Assembly: GCA_027943745.1 (NCBI GenBank)
Contig: AP025763.1
Span: 3,100,001 to 3,164,000 of the forward strand
Origin: Neptuniibacter victor
GTDB taxonomy: Bacteria; Pseudomonadota; Gammaproteobacteria; Pseudomonadales; Balneatricaceae
Reading direction: 5' to 3'
Length of the DNA stretch: 64,000 nt
The position numbers and the translations under genes were made by a program. The notes beneath the pieces were generated by a model. It searched no databases. It saw nothing but the letters and a program-made list of their open reading frames with translations, and had not been told where the DNA came from. Shown here one piece after another: positions 53,408 through 64,000 of this stretch (the first letter of the stretch is position 1; each line of letters begins with the position of its first letter).

Positions 53408-56149
53408 CTAGGCAAGCTTACCGTGACACTGTTTATATTTCTTACCTGAACCACATGGGCAAGGCTCATTACGTCCAACTTTTCGCCCTTCTCGTACAAA
53501 CGTCTCAACAGGCTCATCACCACCTTCAGCTGCCACATCGTCATTACCCGACATCGCTGAGCTTTGATCATGAGTAAAGTCCATCTGCTGTTTCTCAGCT
53601 TGCTCTCTGCGCTGTTGTTCCATCGCTTCAACCTCTTCAGGTTGCTGCACCTGGACATGACAGATAATACGAATAACATCGCGCTTAATATTATCTAGCA
53701 ACTCCTGGAACAAGTGGAACGATTCGCGCTTATATTCTTGCTTAGGGTTCTTCTGAGCATAGCCACGCAGATGAATACCTTGACGCAGATGATCCATTGT
53801 TTGCAGATGCTCTTTCCAAAGCGTATCGAGCACTTGTAGCATCACCTGCTTCTCGAAGTTGCGCATCGTACCTTCACCAACCTGAAGCTCTTTCTGCTTA
53901 TAAACAGCAAGAATCTCATCCTGAACTTTTTGGTACAATGTTTCTTCATGCAGTGTATCGTCTTGGTCCAGCCACTCCTGAACAGGCAGCTTAACCGCAA
54001 AATCAGTTTCCAACGATCTCTCTAAGCCAGCAATATCCCACTGCTCTTCCAAACTTTGCGGTGGCACGAACTCACTAAACTTACTTGCAACAACTTCTTC
54101 TCGCACATTACCAATGGTTTCTGAAATATCATCCGTTGCCATCAGCTCATTTCGCTGATCATAGATCACCGTACGCTGATCATTAGCCACATCATCATAT
54201 TCTAGAAGCGCTTTACGAATATCAAAGTTTCGACCTTCAACTTTCCGCTGAGCTTTCTCAATAGCATTACTCACCATTTTATGCTCAATCGCTTCACCGC
54301 GTTCCATACCCAGTGCTTGCATCAACTGGCGAACACGATCAGAAGCAAATATACGCATCAAATCATCTTCTAGAGAAAGGAAGAAACGAGAAGAACCAGG
54401 ATCACCTTGTCGACCAGCACGTCCACGTAGCTGATTATCAATACGACGAGATTCATGTCTCTCAGTACCAATAATATGCAGACCGCCGTTATCTAACACT
54501 TGCTGATGACGTTCTTTCCAAACAGCGGTAATCTCGGCTATTTTTTCTTCTGAAGGATTATCAAGCGCTTGCAACTCTGCTTCTAATTTACCACCGAGTA
54601 CGATATCAGTACCACGACCCGCCATGTTGGTCGCAATCGTAACCGCACCTGGTCGTCCCGCCTGAGCAATAATAGATGCTTCACCGCCATGGTTTTTAGC
54701 GTTCAAAACACTGTGCTCAACTTTTTCTTTCTTCAGCAAAGAAGAGATCAGCTCTGATGATTCGACAGACGCGGTACCAACAAGCACCGGACGTTTAGCA
54801 TCCTGACAGCCTCTAATCTCTTTAATAATCGCTTCGTACTTCTCTTCTACCGTCATATAAACCAGATCATTGCCATCGATACGAGACACTGGTTTATTGG
54901 TTGGGATAACGACAACATCAAGCCCATAAATCTGGCGAAGCTCGAACGCTTCAGTATCCGCTGTACCCGTCATACCCGATAACTTGTTGTACAAACGGAA
55001 ATAGTTTTGGAACGTTGTAGAAGCAAATGTCTGACTTTCATTCTGAACAGACACACCCTCTTTAGCCTCTACAGCTTGGTGTAGACCTTCAGACCAACGA
55101 CGCCCCTGCATAATACGGCCAGTATGCTCATCAACAATCACGACTTCATTGTTCTGAACAATGTAATCTACATCTCGCTGATATAAATTATGCGCACGCA
55201 AACCCGCTAAAACATGATGCAGAAGGTTTAAATTGTGAGGAGCATACAAACTCTCCCCTTCACCTAGCAGATCACGCTGGGTCAATAACTCTTCAACGGC
55301 CGCATGCCCTGCTTCTGTTAATTCGACTGTACGGTTCTTCTCGTCTACAGCAAAATGTTCGCTGATATCTTGCGACTCATCCTGTGGATCAATTTCACCA
55401 TCAAAACGCTGTAGCTGTGGGATCAACTCATTGATAGTCACGTACATTTGCGAACTATCTTCAGCTGGACCCGAGATAATCAGTGGCGTACGCGCCTCAT
55501 CGATCAGAATCGAATCGACCTCATCCACAACGGCAAAGTTGAAATCTCGCTGTACCTTCTCATCAATACTGAACGCCATATTGTCGCGAAGGTAATCAAA
55601 ACCAAATTCGTTATTCGTACCGTAAGTAATATCTGCGGCATAAGCTGCTCGTTTTGTCGTTGGATCTTGTCCAGACAAAGCAACACCCACCGTCAAACCG
55701 AGGGCTTCATATAAAGGGCGCATCCATTCAGCATCACGTTCCGCAAGATAATCGTTCACCGTGACAACATGAACACCAAGGCCACTTAAGGCATTGAGAT
55801 AAACAGCCAAAGTCGCAACAAGTGTCTTACCCTCACCTGTGCGCATCTCAGCCACTTTACCGTCATGCAGGCTCATACCACCAATCATCTGCACATCAAA
55901 GTGACGCATACCCATAACACGCTTCGATGCTTCACGTACGACAGCAAATGCTTCAGGTAACAGCTGATCGAGGTTTGCACCCTCATCAAGGCGCTGTCGA
56001 AACTCAACGGTCTTTGCTGTTAGCTCTTCATCGGTTAGTTTTTCAAGATCAACTTCTAACGCATTGATCGCCTTAACGATCTTCCCCATGCGCTTTAATT
56101 CTCGATCATTCTTACTACCAAAAACTTTCTTTAACAGTCCTGTCAGCAT
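53408..56149 (-). CDS. secA: Protein translocase ATPase SecA
   Basis: SecA drives secretory proteins through SecYEG. The 913 residues contain the Walker [14 protein letters not shown] (about 102-114), [20 protein letters not shown] (DEAD-like and switch), the preprotein cross-linking domain, [32 protein letters not shown], the helical scaffold and wing domains, and the C-terminal zinc-binding tail [14 protein letters not shown]. Length and order are those of E. coli SecA. It stands between lpxC and argJ; a terminator precedes it. In E. coli secM lies before secA; no secM-like gene was found here. Confidence 0.97.
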   Translation of the reverse strand: MLTGLLKKVFGSKNDRELKRMGKIVKAINALEVDLEKLTDEELTAKTVEFRQRLDEGANLDQLLPEAFAVVREASKRVMGMRHFDVQMIGGMSLHDGKVAEMRTGEGKTLVATLAVYLNALSGLGVHVVTVNDYLAERDAEWMRPLYEALGLTVGVALSGQDPTTKRAAYAADITYGTNNEFGFDYLRDNMAFSIDEKVQRDFNFAVVDEVDSILIDEARTPLIISGPAEDSSQMYVTINELIPQLQRFDGEIDPQDESQDISEHFAVDEKNRTVELTEAGHAAVEELLTQRDLLGEGESLYAPHNLNLLHHVLAGLRAHNLYQRDVDYIVQNNEVVIVDEHTGRIMQGRRWSEGLHQAVEAKEGVSVQNESQTFASTTFQNYFRLYNKLSGMTGTADTEAFELRQIYGLDVVVIPTNKPVSRIDGNDLVYMTVEEKYEAIIKEIRGCQDAKRPVLVGTASVESSELISSLLKKEKVEHSVLNAKNHGGEASIIAQAGRPGAVTIATNMAGRGTDIVLGGKLEAELQALDNPSEEKIAEITAVWKERHQQVLDNGGLHIIGTERHESRRIDNQLRGRAGRQGDPGSSRFFLSLEDDLMRIFASDRVRQLMQALGMERGEAIEHKMVSNAIEKAQRKVEGRNFDIRKALLEYDDVANDQRTVIYDQRNELMATDDISETIGNVREEVVASKFSEFVPPQSLEEQWDIAGLERSLETDFAVKLPVQEWLDQDDTLHEETLYQKVQDEILAVYKQKELQVGEGTMRNFEKQVMLQVLDTLWKEHLQTMDHLRQGIHLRGYAQKNPKQEYKRESFHLFQELLDNIKRDVIRIICHVQVQQPEEVEAMEQQRREQAEKQQMDFTHDQSSAMSGNDDVAAEGGDEPVETFVREGRKVGRNEPCPCGSGKKYKQCHGKLA

Positions 56150-56287
56150 ATCTCAACGCATACCTATGAAGTCTTAAACACTCCTCAACCCGTCAGGGGA
56201 GGACAAAATTAACTCAGCATTCTACCTTTATTGGGGGCAGAAATTGAATCTAAAAGGGCAAATAAATAATTCCTTACAAAAAAAGCA

Positions 56288-56317
56288 AAAAAAAGCCGAA
56301 CATTTGAGTTCGGCTTT
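56288..56317 (-). terminator. Intrinsic terminator after lpxC
   Basis: AAAAGCCGAAC (56291-56301) pairs with GTTCGGCTTT (56308-56317). On the minus strand it runs into eight T residues, between lpxC and secA, so secA must be transcribed from its own promoter in 56150-56290. Confidence 0.9.
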
Positions 56318-56334
56318 CTAAAATCGTTCAAAAA

Positions 56335-57249
56335 TCAAACAGCAAGTATTGGCTTCTGATAAGAGATTGGCGCACCTTCTTCATTCTCATCGAAGGTTAC
56401 AATTTCCCAAGCCTCTTCATTTGCAAGCAGCTCTCGCAGGAGACGGTTATTCAGGTAATGACCTGATTTATCACCATAGAACTCACCGATTAAGCTTTTA
56501 CCTAGCAGGTATAGATCACCTACAGCATCCAAAACCTTATGCTTAACAAACTCATCATCATAACGAAGACCGTCTTCATTGAGAATTCGGTAATCATCGA
56601 CAACAATCGCATTATCAAAACTGCCGCCTAGCGCCAAGTTTTGCGAACGAAGATATTCATAATCGCTCATAAAGCCAAACGTTCTCGCGCGGCTCACTTC
56701 CTTAACAAAAGAAGTACTCGAGAAGTCTAAATAAGACTCCATCTTACGGCCTTCAAAAGCTGGATGATCAAAATCTATCTTGAAACCAACTTTAAAACCA
56801 TCAAAAGGTCGGAAAGTGGCAGACTTCCCATCCGCTTCGACAGTTACTTCTTTCGTAATACGAATAAATTCTTTCGCAGCGTTCTGCTCTTCTAGGCCAG
56901 CAGACTGGATTAGAAATACAAATGGCGCAGCGCTACCGTCCATAATAGGAACTTCTTCGGCACTTAGCTCTACATAGGCATTATCTATGCCTAGTCCTGC
57001 CATCGCAGATAACAGATGCTCAACCGTCGCTATACGCGCACCGTCTTTCGCTAAATTCGTAGATAGCGTGGTATCAGCAACATTATGCGCATGCGCTAAA
57101 ATCTCAACCACCGGATCCAGATCCGTACGTCGAAATACGATGCCTGTGTTAACAGGCGCTGGCTTCAAGGTCAGATAAACTTTCTGACCTGTATGTAAAC
57201 CAATACCTGTTGCTTTAATGCTGTTTTTTAAAGTTCTCTGCTTAATCAT
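56335..57249 (-). CDS. lpxC: UDP-3-O-acyl-N-acetylglucosamine deacetylase
   Basis: LpxC does the committed step of lipid A synthesis. The 304 residues match E. coli LpxC from [24 protein letters not shown] on. The zinc ligands are in [17 protein letters not shown] (about residue 79), and [15 protein letters not shown] (about 237-241); [51 protein letters not shown] and [10 protein letters not shown] are also typical. ATG 57249 aligns with the E. coli start; an in-frame TTG at 57261 is less likely. Confidence 0.96.
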   Translation of the reverse strand: MIKQRTLKNSIKATGIGLHTGQKVYLTLKPAPVNTGIVFRRTDLDPVVEILAHAHNVADTTLSTNLAKDGARIATVEHLLSAMAGLGIDNAYVELSAEEVPIMDGSAAPFVFLIQSAGLEEQNAAKEFIRITKEVTVEADGKSATFRPFDGFKVGFKIDFDHPAFEGRKMESYLDFSSTSFVKEVSRARTFGFMSDYEYLRSQNLALGGSFDNAIVVDDYRILNEDGLRYDDEFVKHKVLDAVGDLYLLGKSLIGEFYGDKSGHYLNNRLLRELLANEEAWEIVTFDENEEGAPISYQKPILAV

Positions 57250-57352
57250 GCCATCTGCCAAAAATAAAATGGGCCATACTAGCGCGCGATATTAACAAAG
57301 AAATTACCTTTTAGAAAGGTAAATCCCCCACAAAGCTAAATGTTTAAATTCT

Positions 57353-58525
57353 TCAATCTGCCTGCTTCCTCAAGAAAGTCGGTATATCAAAATAGCCGGC
57401 ATCCCCTTCTGTGCCCGTCTGCTGCATCTCTTCTTCAACCTGTTCAGCCGGTCCATCTAATGCTTCATTTTTCCGGCGGCGTAAAATAGTCGGCAAATCG
57501 ATTTGCTCTAGGTTTAGGCTACCGTCCACTTTCTTAACACCGTCTTGAACAGGACGAACCGCTTCTTGCGGCTTATCTAAGCCCGTTGCAACAACCGTCA
57601 CTTTAAGCTCTTCGGACATCTCAGGCTCAATAACCGTACCAATAACAATCGTGGCATTCTCAGAGGCATACTCCTCTATCTGGTTACCAACCTCAGTAAA
57701 CTCACCCAAGCTTAGATCCATTCCAGCAGTAATATTAACTAAAATACCACTAGCACCTCGAAGGTCGACATTATCAAGCAGCGGACTTTTGATCGCTTTT
57801 TCTGCCGCTTCAGCTGCACGGTTCTCGCCTCGCGCACCACCAGTCCCCATCATCGCCATGCCCATTTCAGACATAACCGTACGCACATCGGCAAAGTCGA
57901 CGTTAATCATACCCGGACGCGTAATTAGGTCAGAAATACCCTGTACCGCACCTTTAAGAACATCATTTGCTGATTCAAAAGCATTTAGCAAACTACAATT
58001 GCGCCCCAAAACCTGCATCAACTTCTCATTGGGTATAATAATTAAAGAATCCACACTTTCACGTAACTCTTTAATACCATCAGCAGCAATCGACATCCGC
58101 TTGCGGCCTTCAAATGGAAATGGTTTGGTCACTACAGCAACGGTCAAGATACCTAAATCTTTGGCTACTTCCGCTACGATTGGCGCAGCACCAGTACCGG
58201 TGCCACCACCCATGCCAGCAGTGATGAACACCATGTCCGCACCTTTAAGCATTTCACCAATACGATCGCGATCTTCCATTGCCGCTTGACGGCCAACTTC
58301 AGGGTTAGCGCCCGCACCAAGCCCTTTTGTTAAAGCATTTCCTAACTGAATGACTGTCTGAGAAGACATTGAAGAAAGCGCCTGTGCATCGGTATTAGCA
58401 CAAACAAATTCAACCCCTTCGAGATCACCACTTTCCATGTGTTTTACAGCGTTTCCGCCTCCCCCACCAACACCAATCACTTTGATTACGGCATTCTGCG
58501 GAACGCTATCTAACAGTTCAAACAT
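57353..58525 (-). CDS. ftsZ: Cell division protein FtsZ
   Basis: FtsZ is the tubulin-like GTPase that forms the division ring. The 390 residues show IKVIGVGGGGGNAV, the tubulin signature GMGGGTGTGAAPIVAEVAKD (about 105-115), KPFPFEGRKRM, the T7-like loop NVDFADVRTVMSEMGMAMMGTG, and the C-terminal peptide DIPTFLRKQAD that binds FtsA and ZipA. A variable, acidic and Gln-rich linker precedes it. ATG 58525 is chosen, with AAAGGAG six bases upstream; the frame is open ten codons further. Confidence 0.98.
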   Translation of the reverse strand: MFELLDSVPQNAVIKVIGVGGGGGNAVKHMESGDLEGVEFVCANTDAQALSSMSSQTVIQLGNALTKGLGAGANPEVGRQAAMEDRDRIGEMLKGADMVFITAGMGGGTGTGAAPIVAEVAKDLGILTVAVVTKPFPFEGRKRMSIAADGIKELRESVDSLIIIPNEKLMQVLGRNCSLLNAFESANDVLKGAVQGISDLITRPGMINVDFADVRTVMSEMGMAMMGTGGARGENRAAEAAEKAIKSPLLDNVDLRGASGILVNITAGMDLSLGEFTEVGNQIEEYASENATIVIGTVIEPEMSEELKVTVVATGLDKPQEAVRPVQDGVKKVDGSLNLEQIDLPTILRRRKNEALDGPAEQVEEEMQQTGTEGDAGYFDIPTFLRKQAD

Positions 58526-58620
58526 TGTTAGCTCCTTTAGTGCTCTGCCAAGCACTATCCCCTAATTAGCTGTTTTTACTACCAACAGCTGAAACATTAA
58601 ATTCGATTCAATCAACTGGT

Positions 58621-59871
58621 TTAATAATTACGTTTAAACCAAGCCTTCATTTTTTCTAAGATGCTGACTTGCGGTGTCACGGACATAACATCCTGACTAA
58701 CCGTTTCGGCACCCCCGCCCACATGATCATGTTGAGCATATTGCAGTAACCCCATACCTGTGGCATAGATAGGACTACTTAATATGTCCTCCATACCCCT
58801 TACACCATGGGGAGTCGCTAGCCGCACGGGCATATGAAATATCTCTTCTGCCAGTTCAATAGCCCCTTCCATCTTGGAAGTACCGCCAGTCAATACAACA
58901 CCAGCGGCCACTAAATCTTCAAAACCACTGCGTCGTAATTCCGCCTGTATCAGATTAAACAGCTCTTCATATCTAGGCTCGACCACTTCGGCCAAAGCTT
59001 GACGTGAAAGATCCCTAGCCGGCCGATCACCGACACCTGGCACTTTAACCGTTTCATGCCCTGCCGCCAGCTGAGCCAGCGCGCAAGCATATTTAACTTT
59101 AATATCTTCTGCATGCTGAGTGGGTGTTCGTAATGCCATCGCGATGTCATTAGTCACTTGATCACCGGCAATGGGAATAACAGCCGTATGTCGAATGGAA
59201 CCACCCGTAAAGATCGATATGTCTGATGTGCCACCACCAATATCGACCATACAAACGCCTAACTCTTTCTCATCTTCCGTCAACACCGAGTAACTAGAGG
59301 CAAGTTGCTCCAATACCAAGTTATCCACTTCAAGGCCGCAACGGCGCACACACTTCTCAATATTCTGTGCAGCATTGACGGACCCCGTCACCAGATGGAC
59401 TTTCGCTTCTAGACGAACACCTGACATGCCTAATGGCTCTTTAATGCCCTCAGAACTATCAATCTCATATTCTTGAGGCAATATATGAAGGATTTTTTGA
59501 TCAGCAGGAATAGCCACCGCCCGCGCGGCATCAATAACTCTCTCAAGATCGTAATCAGTCACTTCACGGTCGCGAACAGCAACAATACCGTGCGAATTCA
59601 GGCTATTTATATGACTACCAGCAATACCGACCGTCACTGAATGAATCTTACAACCAGCCATCAGCTCCGCTTCTTCAACAGCGCGCTGAATGGAGCTAAC
59701 CGTTGACTCTATATTAACGACTACGCCCTTTTTTAAACCTCTCGACGGATGGGACCCTATCCCAATAATTTCAATTGCGCCGTCGACACCAATTTCACCA
59801 ACAAGGCATAAAACCTTTGATGTACCGATATCTAAAGCAACAATCATGTTGTTATCCATCGAACCACTCAT
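58621..59871 (-). CDS. ftsA: Cell division protein FtsA
   Basis: FtsA is an actin-like protein that ties FtsZ to the membrane and recruits late division proteins. The 416 residues have the phosphate-binding loops VALDIGTSKVLCLVG (about 10-24) and VCMVDIGGGTSDISIFTGG (about 202-220), the 1C domain insert, GVVLTGGTSKMEG, and an amphipathic C-terminal tail (LEKMKAWFKRNY) that inserts in the membrane. ATG 59871 is six bases behind the ftsQ stop; ATG at residue 5 is an alternative start. Confidence 0.96.
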   Translation of the reverse strand: MSGSMDNNMIVALDIGTSKVLCLVGEIGVDGAIEIIGIGSHPSRGLKKGVVVNIESTVSSIQRAVEEAELMAGCKIHSVTVGIAGSHINSLNSHGIVAVRDREVTDYDLERVIDAARAVAIPADQKILHILPQEYEIDSSEGIKEPLGMSGVRLEAKVHLVTGSVNAAQNIEKCVRRCGLEVDNLVLEQLASSYSVLTEDEKELGVCMVDIGGGTSDISIFTGGSIRHTAVIPIAGDQVTNDIAMALRTPTQHAEDIKVKYACALAQLAAGHETVKVPGVGDRPARDLSRQALAEVVEPRYEELFNLIQAELRRSGFEDLVAAGVVLTGGTSKMEGAIELAEEIFHMPVRLATPHGVRGMEDILSSPIYATGMGLLQYAQHDHVGGGAETVSQDVMSVTPQVSILEKMKAWFKRNY

Positions 59872-59877
59872 TCTGAT

Positions 59878-60750
59878 TTACCCTGCATTTTCATCGTCAG
59901 GTTTTACTCGCCACTTAACCGCTACACCATGGGTGTAACGAATATCAATTTCTTCTATCTCCTCGGCTTGCTCAGAAAGCCTTAACCGGTAGAGATCCAA
60001 AAACCGCCCTAGACGCGCATTGACTTCTTCACGTCCAACAATCACCTTAATTTGATTATCTAGCACAAGTGTCCACGCTCCTCGTGCTTCTAAATTAAGG
60101 CTTACTACATTCAGTCCAACTGCCCGCAACATCTGGTTCAGATCATGAAACTGAGACATCACCCTCTCAGTATCAGGTGCAGGACCGCTTAAACGAGGAA
60201 GCGTTCGATACTCCTCTTTTAATTCCGGCCAAAAAATATCCCCTTGGTGGTTCAGCAGCCCTCGCTCACCCCAACGCGCTACCGGCACCTCTTCTTCAAT
60301 GCTTACCAATAAAGTACCTGGCCAATCCCTTTTGATCGATGAGACCCTAACCCAAGGGTGCTCACTGACTAGATTTTTAATCGTGTTAATATCAACACTC
60401 AACAAATCATCATCGAGCTCAGCCGCAATATGCTGAGCTAAGAGTTTCCTATCTAAATGCTGCGCAGCCCCCATCACGATAACGGACTCCACCGGCCGAT
60501 CTAACCATTGCCACAGATGATGCCCTGCACTCCATAACATACCTGCGAAAATCAACACCGAAGAAAAAGTCCAGAATGGCTTCCACCACCAATCTTGTTC
60601 TACGCTATGGCTTTTTCCTTCAACCGCTTCATCAACTTTTTCAACAACAGCACGCCTTTCTCGACTTGCGCCCCGAGGCGTCAACGTTTCATTATCTACA
60701 TCGTCCTCAACTTCTGAGGGTGCAGGTTTAAAAAAACGAAATGACACCAT
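59878..60750 (-). CDS. ftsQ: Cell division protein FtsQ
   Basis: FtsQ is a single-pass inner-membrane divisome protein. The 290 residues show a charged cytoplasmic tail (about 1-55), one membrane helix (about 57-77, FWTFSSVLIFAGMLWSAGH), a POTRA domain (about 92-165, with DDDLLSVDINTIKNLVSEHPWVRVSSIKRDWPGTLLVSIEEEVPVARWG) and the beta domain ending RYTHGVAVKW. It starts one base after the ddl stop (TGAGATG), so translation is coupled. Confidence 0.94.
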   Translation of the reverse strand: MVSFRFFKPAPSEVEDDVDNETLTPRGASRERRAVVEKVDEAVEGKSHSVEQDWWWKPFWTFSSVLIFAGMLWSAGHHLWQWLDRPVESVIVMGAAQHLDRKLLAQHIAAELDDDLLSVDINTIKNLVSEHPWVRVSSIKRDWPGTLLVSIEEEVPVARWGERGLLNHQGDIFWPELKEEYRTLPRLSGPAPDTERVMSQFHDLNQMLRAVGLNVVSLNLEARGAWTLVLDNQIKVIVGREEVNARLGRFLDLYRLRLSEQAEEIEEIDIRYTHGVAVKWRVKPDDENAG

Positions 60751-60751
60751 C

Positions 60752-61699
<948 letters not shown>

Positions 61700-61704
61700 C
61701 TACC

Positions 61705-63144
61705 TTAATCCTCAAAAACCAAAGACACTTGATTTAGTTCATGTGCTAACGCCGTAATATCACCAGCCCCTTGCGTCAGCAAAAGGTCTCCCGGCTGCAA
61801 AATATCTTTTAAAACATCAGCTACCTGCTCTTTATCACTAACAAATACAGGATCAACTCGACCGCGCTGACGTATGCTACGACATAAGCTACGACTATCC
61901 GCACCCGCGATAGGCTCTTCACCCGCGGCATATACCTCAAGCAACAACAACACATCCACTTCAGATAACACTTCCACAAAATCTTCATAAAGATCACGTG
62001 TGCGGCTATAACGATGCGGTTGATAGATCATAACCAGACGTTTTTCCGGCCAACCCTTTTGAATAGCGTTCACGACCGCGTTTACTTCTCGAGGGTGATG
62101 ACCGTAGTCATCAACCAACATAGCAGTACCCTCTTTTATCGGAACATCGCCTAGCACCTGAAAACGGCGCCCAACCCCTTCAAATTTTGCTAATGCACGG
62201 CAGATTGCTTCATCAGCGATACCTTCATCAGAAGCAACCGCTATTGTCGCTAAAGCGTTTAGCATATTATGGTGACCAGGCATATTCAGTGACACATCCA
62301 GATCCGCTAGTTCTCCCGGACGCTTCACCGTAAAGCGAGTACACATTCCATCCTGGCGAACATTCTCCGCGCGATAATCAGCATCTTCAGAGACACCGTA
62401 TGTCAAAACAGGACGACTTACGTCCGGCAGTATTTCGCAAACAACAGGATCGTCGACACACATAACCGCCAAACCATAAAAAGGGAGGTTATGCAGAAAT
62501 TCAACAAAGGTTTTCTTCAGTCTCGAAAAATCATTTTCATACGTTTCCATATGATCTGCATCGATGTTAGTAACAATCGATACCATTGGCTGCAAGTGCA
62601 AGAAGGACGCGTCACTCTCATCCGCTTCAGCAACTAAATAACGACTGGTCCCCATCTTCGCATTCGTACCAGCGCTATTTAAACGGCCACCGATCACAAA
62701 GGTAGGATCTAATTCACCTTCCGCAAAAATCGAAGCCAACAAACTGGTTGTTGTCGTCTTACCATGCGTTCCTGCCACGGCAATACCGTGACGGTAGCGC
62801 ATCAATTCAGCAAGCATCTCAGCTCGACGAACAATAGGTATCCGCCGCTCTCTCGCCGTTTTAACTTCAGGGTTTTCTTCATTAACGGCTGTTGAAACCA
62901 CAACAACATCTACGCCCTTAATATTGCTTTCGGCGTGACCAATAAAGATATCCATCCCTAACTTTTCTAAGCGCTGAGTCGTCGCAGAGGATTTAATATC
63001 TGAACCCGATATTTGATAACCTTGGTTCAACAAAACCTCAGCGATACCACACATACCTACACCACCAATACCGATAAAATGAATGCGGCTTATGCGACGC
63101 ATTTCAGGTATTTCAAAACGTGTAAAAGCATTTTGCTGTTTCAT
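61705..63144 (-). CDS. murC: UDP-N-acetylmuramate-L-alanine ligase
   Basis: MurC adds the first amino acid to UDP-MurNAc in the cytoplasm. The 479 residues show the N-terminal nucleotide domain ([29 protein letters not shown]), the ATP loop [16 protein letters not shown] (about 120-135), [24 protein letters not shown] and the C-terminal [10 protein letters not shown] and [12 protein letters not shown]. The ATG overlaps the murG stop by one base (TAATG), so the two are coupled. The mur-fts genes from murG to ftsZ have almost no gaps. Confidence 0.97.
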   Translation of the reverse strand: MKQQNAFTRFEIPEMRRISRIHFIGIGGVGMCGIAEVLLNQGYQISGSDIKSSATTQRLEKLGMDIFIGHAESNIKGVDVVVVSTAVNEENPEVKTARERRIPIVRRAEMLAELMRYRHGIAVAGTHGKTTTTSLLASIFAEGELDPTFVIGGRLNSAGTNAKMGTSRYLVAEADESDASFLHLQPMVSIVTNIDADHMETYENDFSRLKKTFVEFLHNLPFYGLAVMCVDDPVVCEILPDVSRPVLTYGVSEDADYRAENVRQDGMCTRFTVKRPGELADLDVSLNMPGHHNMLNALATIAVASDEGIADEAICRALAKFEGVGRRFQVLGDVPIKEGTAMLVDDYGHHPREVNAVVNAIQKGWPEKRLVMIYQPHRYSRTRDLYEDFVEVLSEVDVLLLLEVYAAGEEPIAGADSRSLCRSIRQRGRVDPVFVSDKEQVADVLKDILQPGDLLLTQGAGDITALAHELNQVSLVFED

Positions 63145-64000
63145 TATCTCATCGCCTCAAGGCAAACATTTGCAACACGATCGCTCGCTTCAGGCCGACC
63201 TAAAGAGCGTGCTTTGTTTGCCATAGTAATCAACGTTTCACGCTGATTAAATTTCTCTTTTAATAAGCGTTCCAGTGAAGGTTGGCTTAAATCTTTTTGC
63301 TGAATCAAAACGGCAGCACCCTGCTCGGCTAAAAATGCAGCATTTTTTGTTTGGTGATCATCTACCGCGAATGGAAACGGAACCAAAATTGACGCAACAC
63401 CAGCAATACTCAGTTCACTAACGGTTAGCGCACCTGCGCGACATAAAACCACATCAGCCCAAGCATAAGCCTCATCCATCGCGTCAATAAAAGGCACAAC
63501 CTTACAATCAGTTAAACCTTGTGACTCATAACGTTTAAGCGTTTCTTCTATATTGCGCTTACCCGCTTGATGCCACACCTCAGGACGCTCATTTTCTGGC
63601 ATCCCGGCTAAAACTTCCGGTAATAGATCATTGATCGCTTTCGCCCCCAAGCTACCACCCACAACTAACAAACGTATCTTGCCCGTACGCTGAGCCATTC
63701 TTTGCTCGGGGGGGGCCATCTCAAGAATACTCCCTCGAACAGGGTTACCCACGGATTCCGTTTTCAGCGTTTTATTGAAAGCCCCTTGAAAAGCTTCAAG
63801 CACACGTTTGGCAAATTTGGACAAGGTTTTATTGGTCATCCCTGCTACAGCATTCTGCTCATGAATAATAAGAGGAATACCCAATAACCATGCGGCTAAA
63901 CCACCAGGGCCTGATGCAAAACCACCCATACCAAGCACAACATCGGGTTTAACGCTTCTGACAACTTTCAAGGCCTGCCATAAGGCCAACAACAACTTAA
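63144..64000 (-). CDS. murG: MurG glycosyltransferase, C-terminal part only (cut by the window end)
   Basis: MurG transfers GlcNAc to lipid I to form lipid II at the inner face of the membrane. About 285 residues are visible and the frame runs off the right edge (the codon before LLLALWQ is Lys), so roughly the first 70-75 residues lie outside. Seen are [116 protein letters not shown], all typical of MurG. Upstream genes of the cluster are beyond the window. Confidence 0.96.
   Translation of the reverse strand, partial: KLLLALWQALKVVRSVKPDVVLGMGGFASGPGGLAAWLLGIPLIIHEQNAVAGMTNKTLSKFAKRVLEAFQGAFNKTLKTESVGNPVRGSILEMAPPEQRMAQRTGKIRLLVVGGSLGAKAINDLLPEVLAGMPENERPEVWHQAGKRNIEETLKRYESQGLTDCKVVPFIDAMDEAYAWADVVLCRAGALTVSELSIAGVASILVPFPFAVDDHQTKNAAFLAEQGAAVLIQQKDLSQPSLERLLKEKFNQRETLITMANKARSLGRPEASDRVANVCLEAMR

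Noticed and set aside
53339-56149. secM-like arrest peptide gene near secA
   Set aside because: No small gene with a FxxxxWIxxxxGIRAGP-type end lies before secA; the upstream gap 56150-56334 holds only the lpxC terminator and leader.
57651-58289. Open frame of 212 codons on the plus strand
   Set aside because: It lies fully opposite ftsZ, is Ser/Pro/Ile-rich in the way of an antisense frame and has no family features.

Overview
This window is chromosomal DNA from a moderately AT-rich marine-type gammaproteobacterium. An Oceanospirillales relative such as Neptunomonas, Amphritea or Marinobacterium is my best guess; that placement is inference. The support is NrdA/NrdB/YfaE close to the E. coli proteins, a Pseudomonas-like block of ampD, nadC, pilA, pilBCD, coaE and yacG, a secA-argJ-Nudix block next to the cell-division genes, a PhaB-type reductase and a HutZ/HugZ-type haem protein. 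Nearly everything is core or household genome. I saw no phage, integron, insertion sequence, CRISPR array, rRNA or tRNA.

Layout. 1-503: 5' part of an SLC13-type anion transporter, cut by the window edge. 629-1006: DUF3461 protein. 1439-5219: class Ia ribonucleotide reductase operon nrdA-nrdB-ferredoxin (minus strand), with a pair of NrdR-like boxes over its likely promoter. 5747-14050: short units encoding a DUF2788 membrane protein, a haem-utilisation protein, a PilZ-like protein, KdsA, a pseudokinase/SUMF1 fusion, a DUF4139 protein, a DTW-domain tRNA modifier, a Sel1 protein and CysK. 14156-25044: a small unknown, a bile-acid:sodium symporter-like carrier, a DyP peroxidase, a DUF547 protein, SseA, TrpS, a small membrane protein, YaaA, a Tim44-like protein, an EamA exporter, a two-RCK ion-channel protein and a DUF6394-like protein. 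25132-36057: pitrilysin-like protease, an exported unknown, SbcB, YchJ, a DUF349 protein, PhaB and a MATE exporter.

36194-42778 looks like an iron-acquisition region: fbpA-fbpB-fbpC, a membrane fatty-acid hydroxylase-like enzyme and an exported DUF4856 protein. Good Fur-like operators precede fbpA and the DUF4856 gene. 42887-51115 holds rsmE, ampD, nadC, a small unknown, the type IV pilus genes (pilA divergent from pilBCD), coaE and yacG. 51121-64000 is read entirely on the minus strand. In transcription order it is murG (cut by the window end), murC, ddl, ftsQ, ftsA, ftsZ, lpxC, secA, argJ and a Nudix/thiamine-phosphate-synthase-like fusion. This is the distal half of the division and cell wall cluster.

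The most unusual protein is the 672-residue fusion at 8272-10290. Its kinase-like domain has lost the catalytic residues, and it is joined through a membrane segment and coiled coil to a SUMF1-type domain lacking the FGE cysteines. No clearly new multi-gene system is visible. Other items worth a look are the NrdR box pair, the Fur-controlled region, several hairpins without U tracts and a few small unrecognised genes. Positions and motifs were read by eye; family assignments rest on remembered family features, not on searches.
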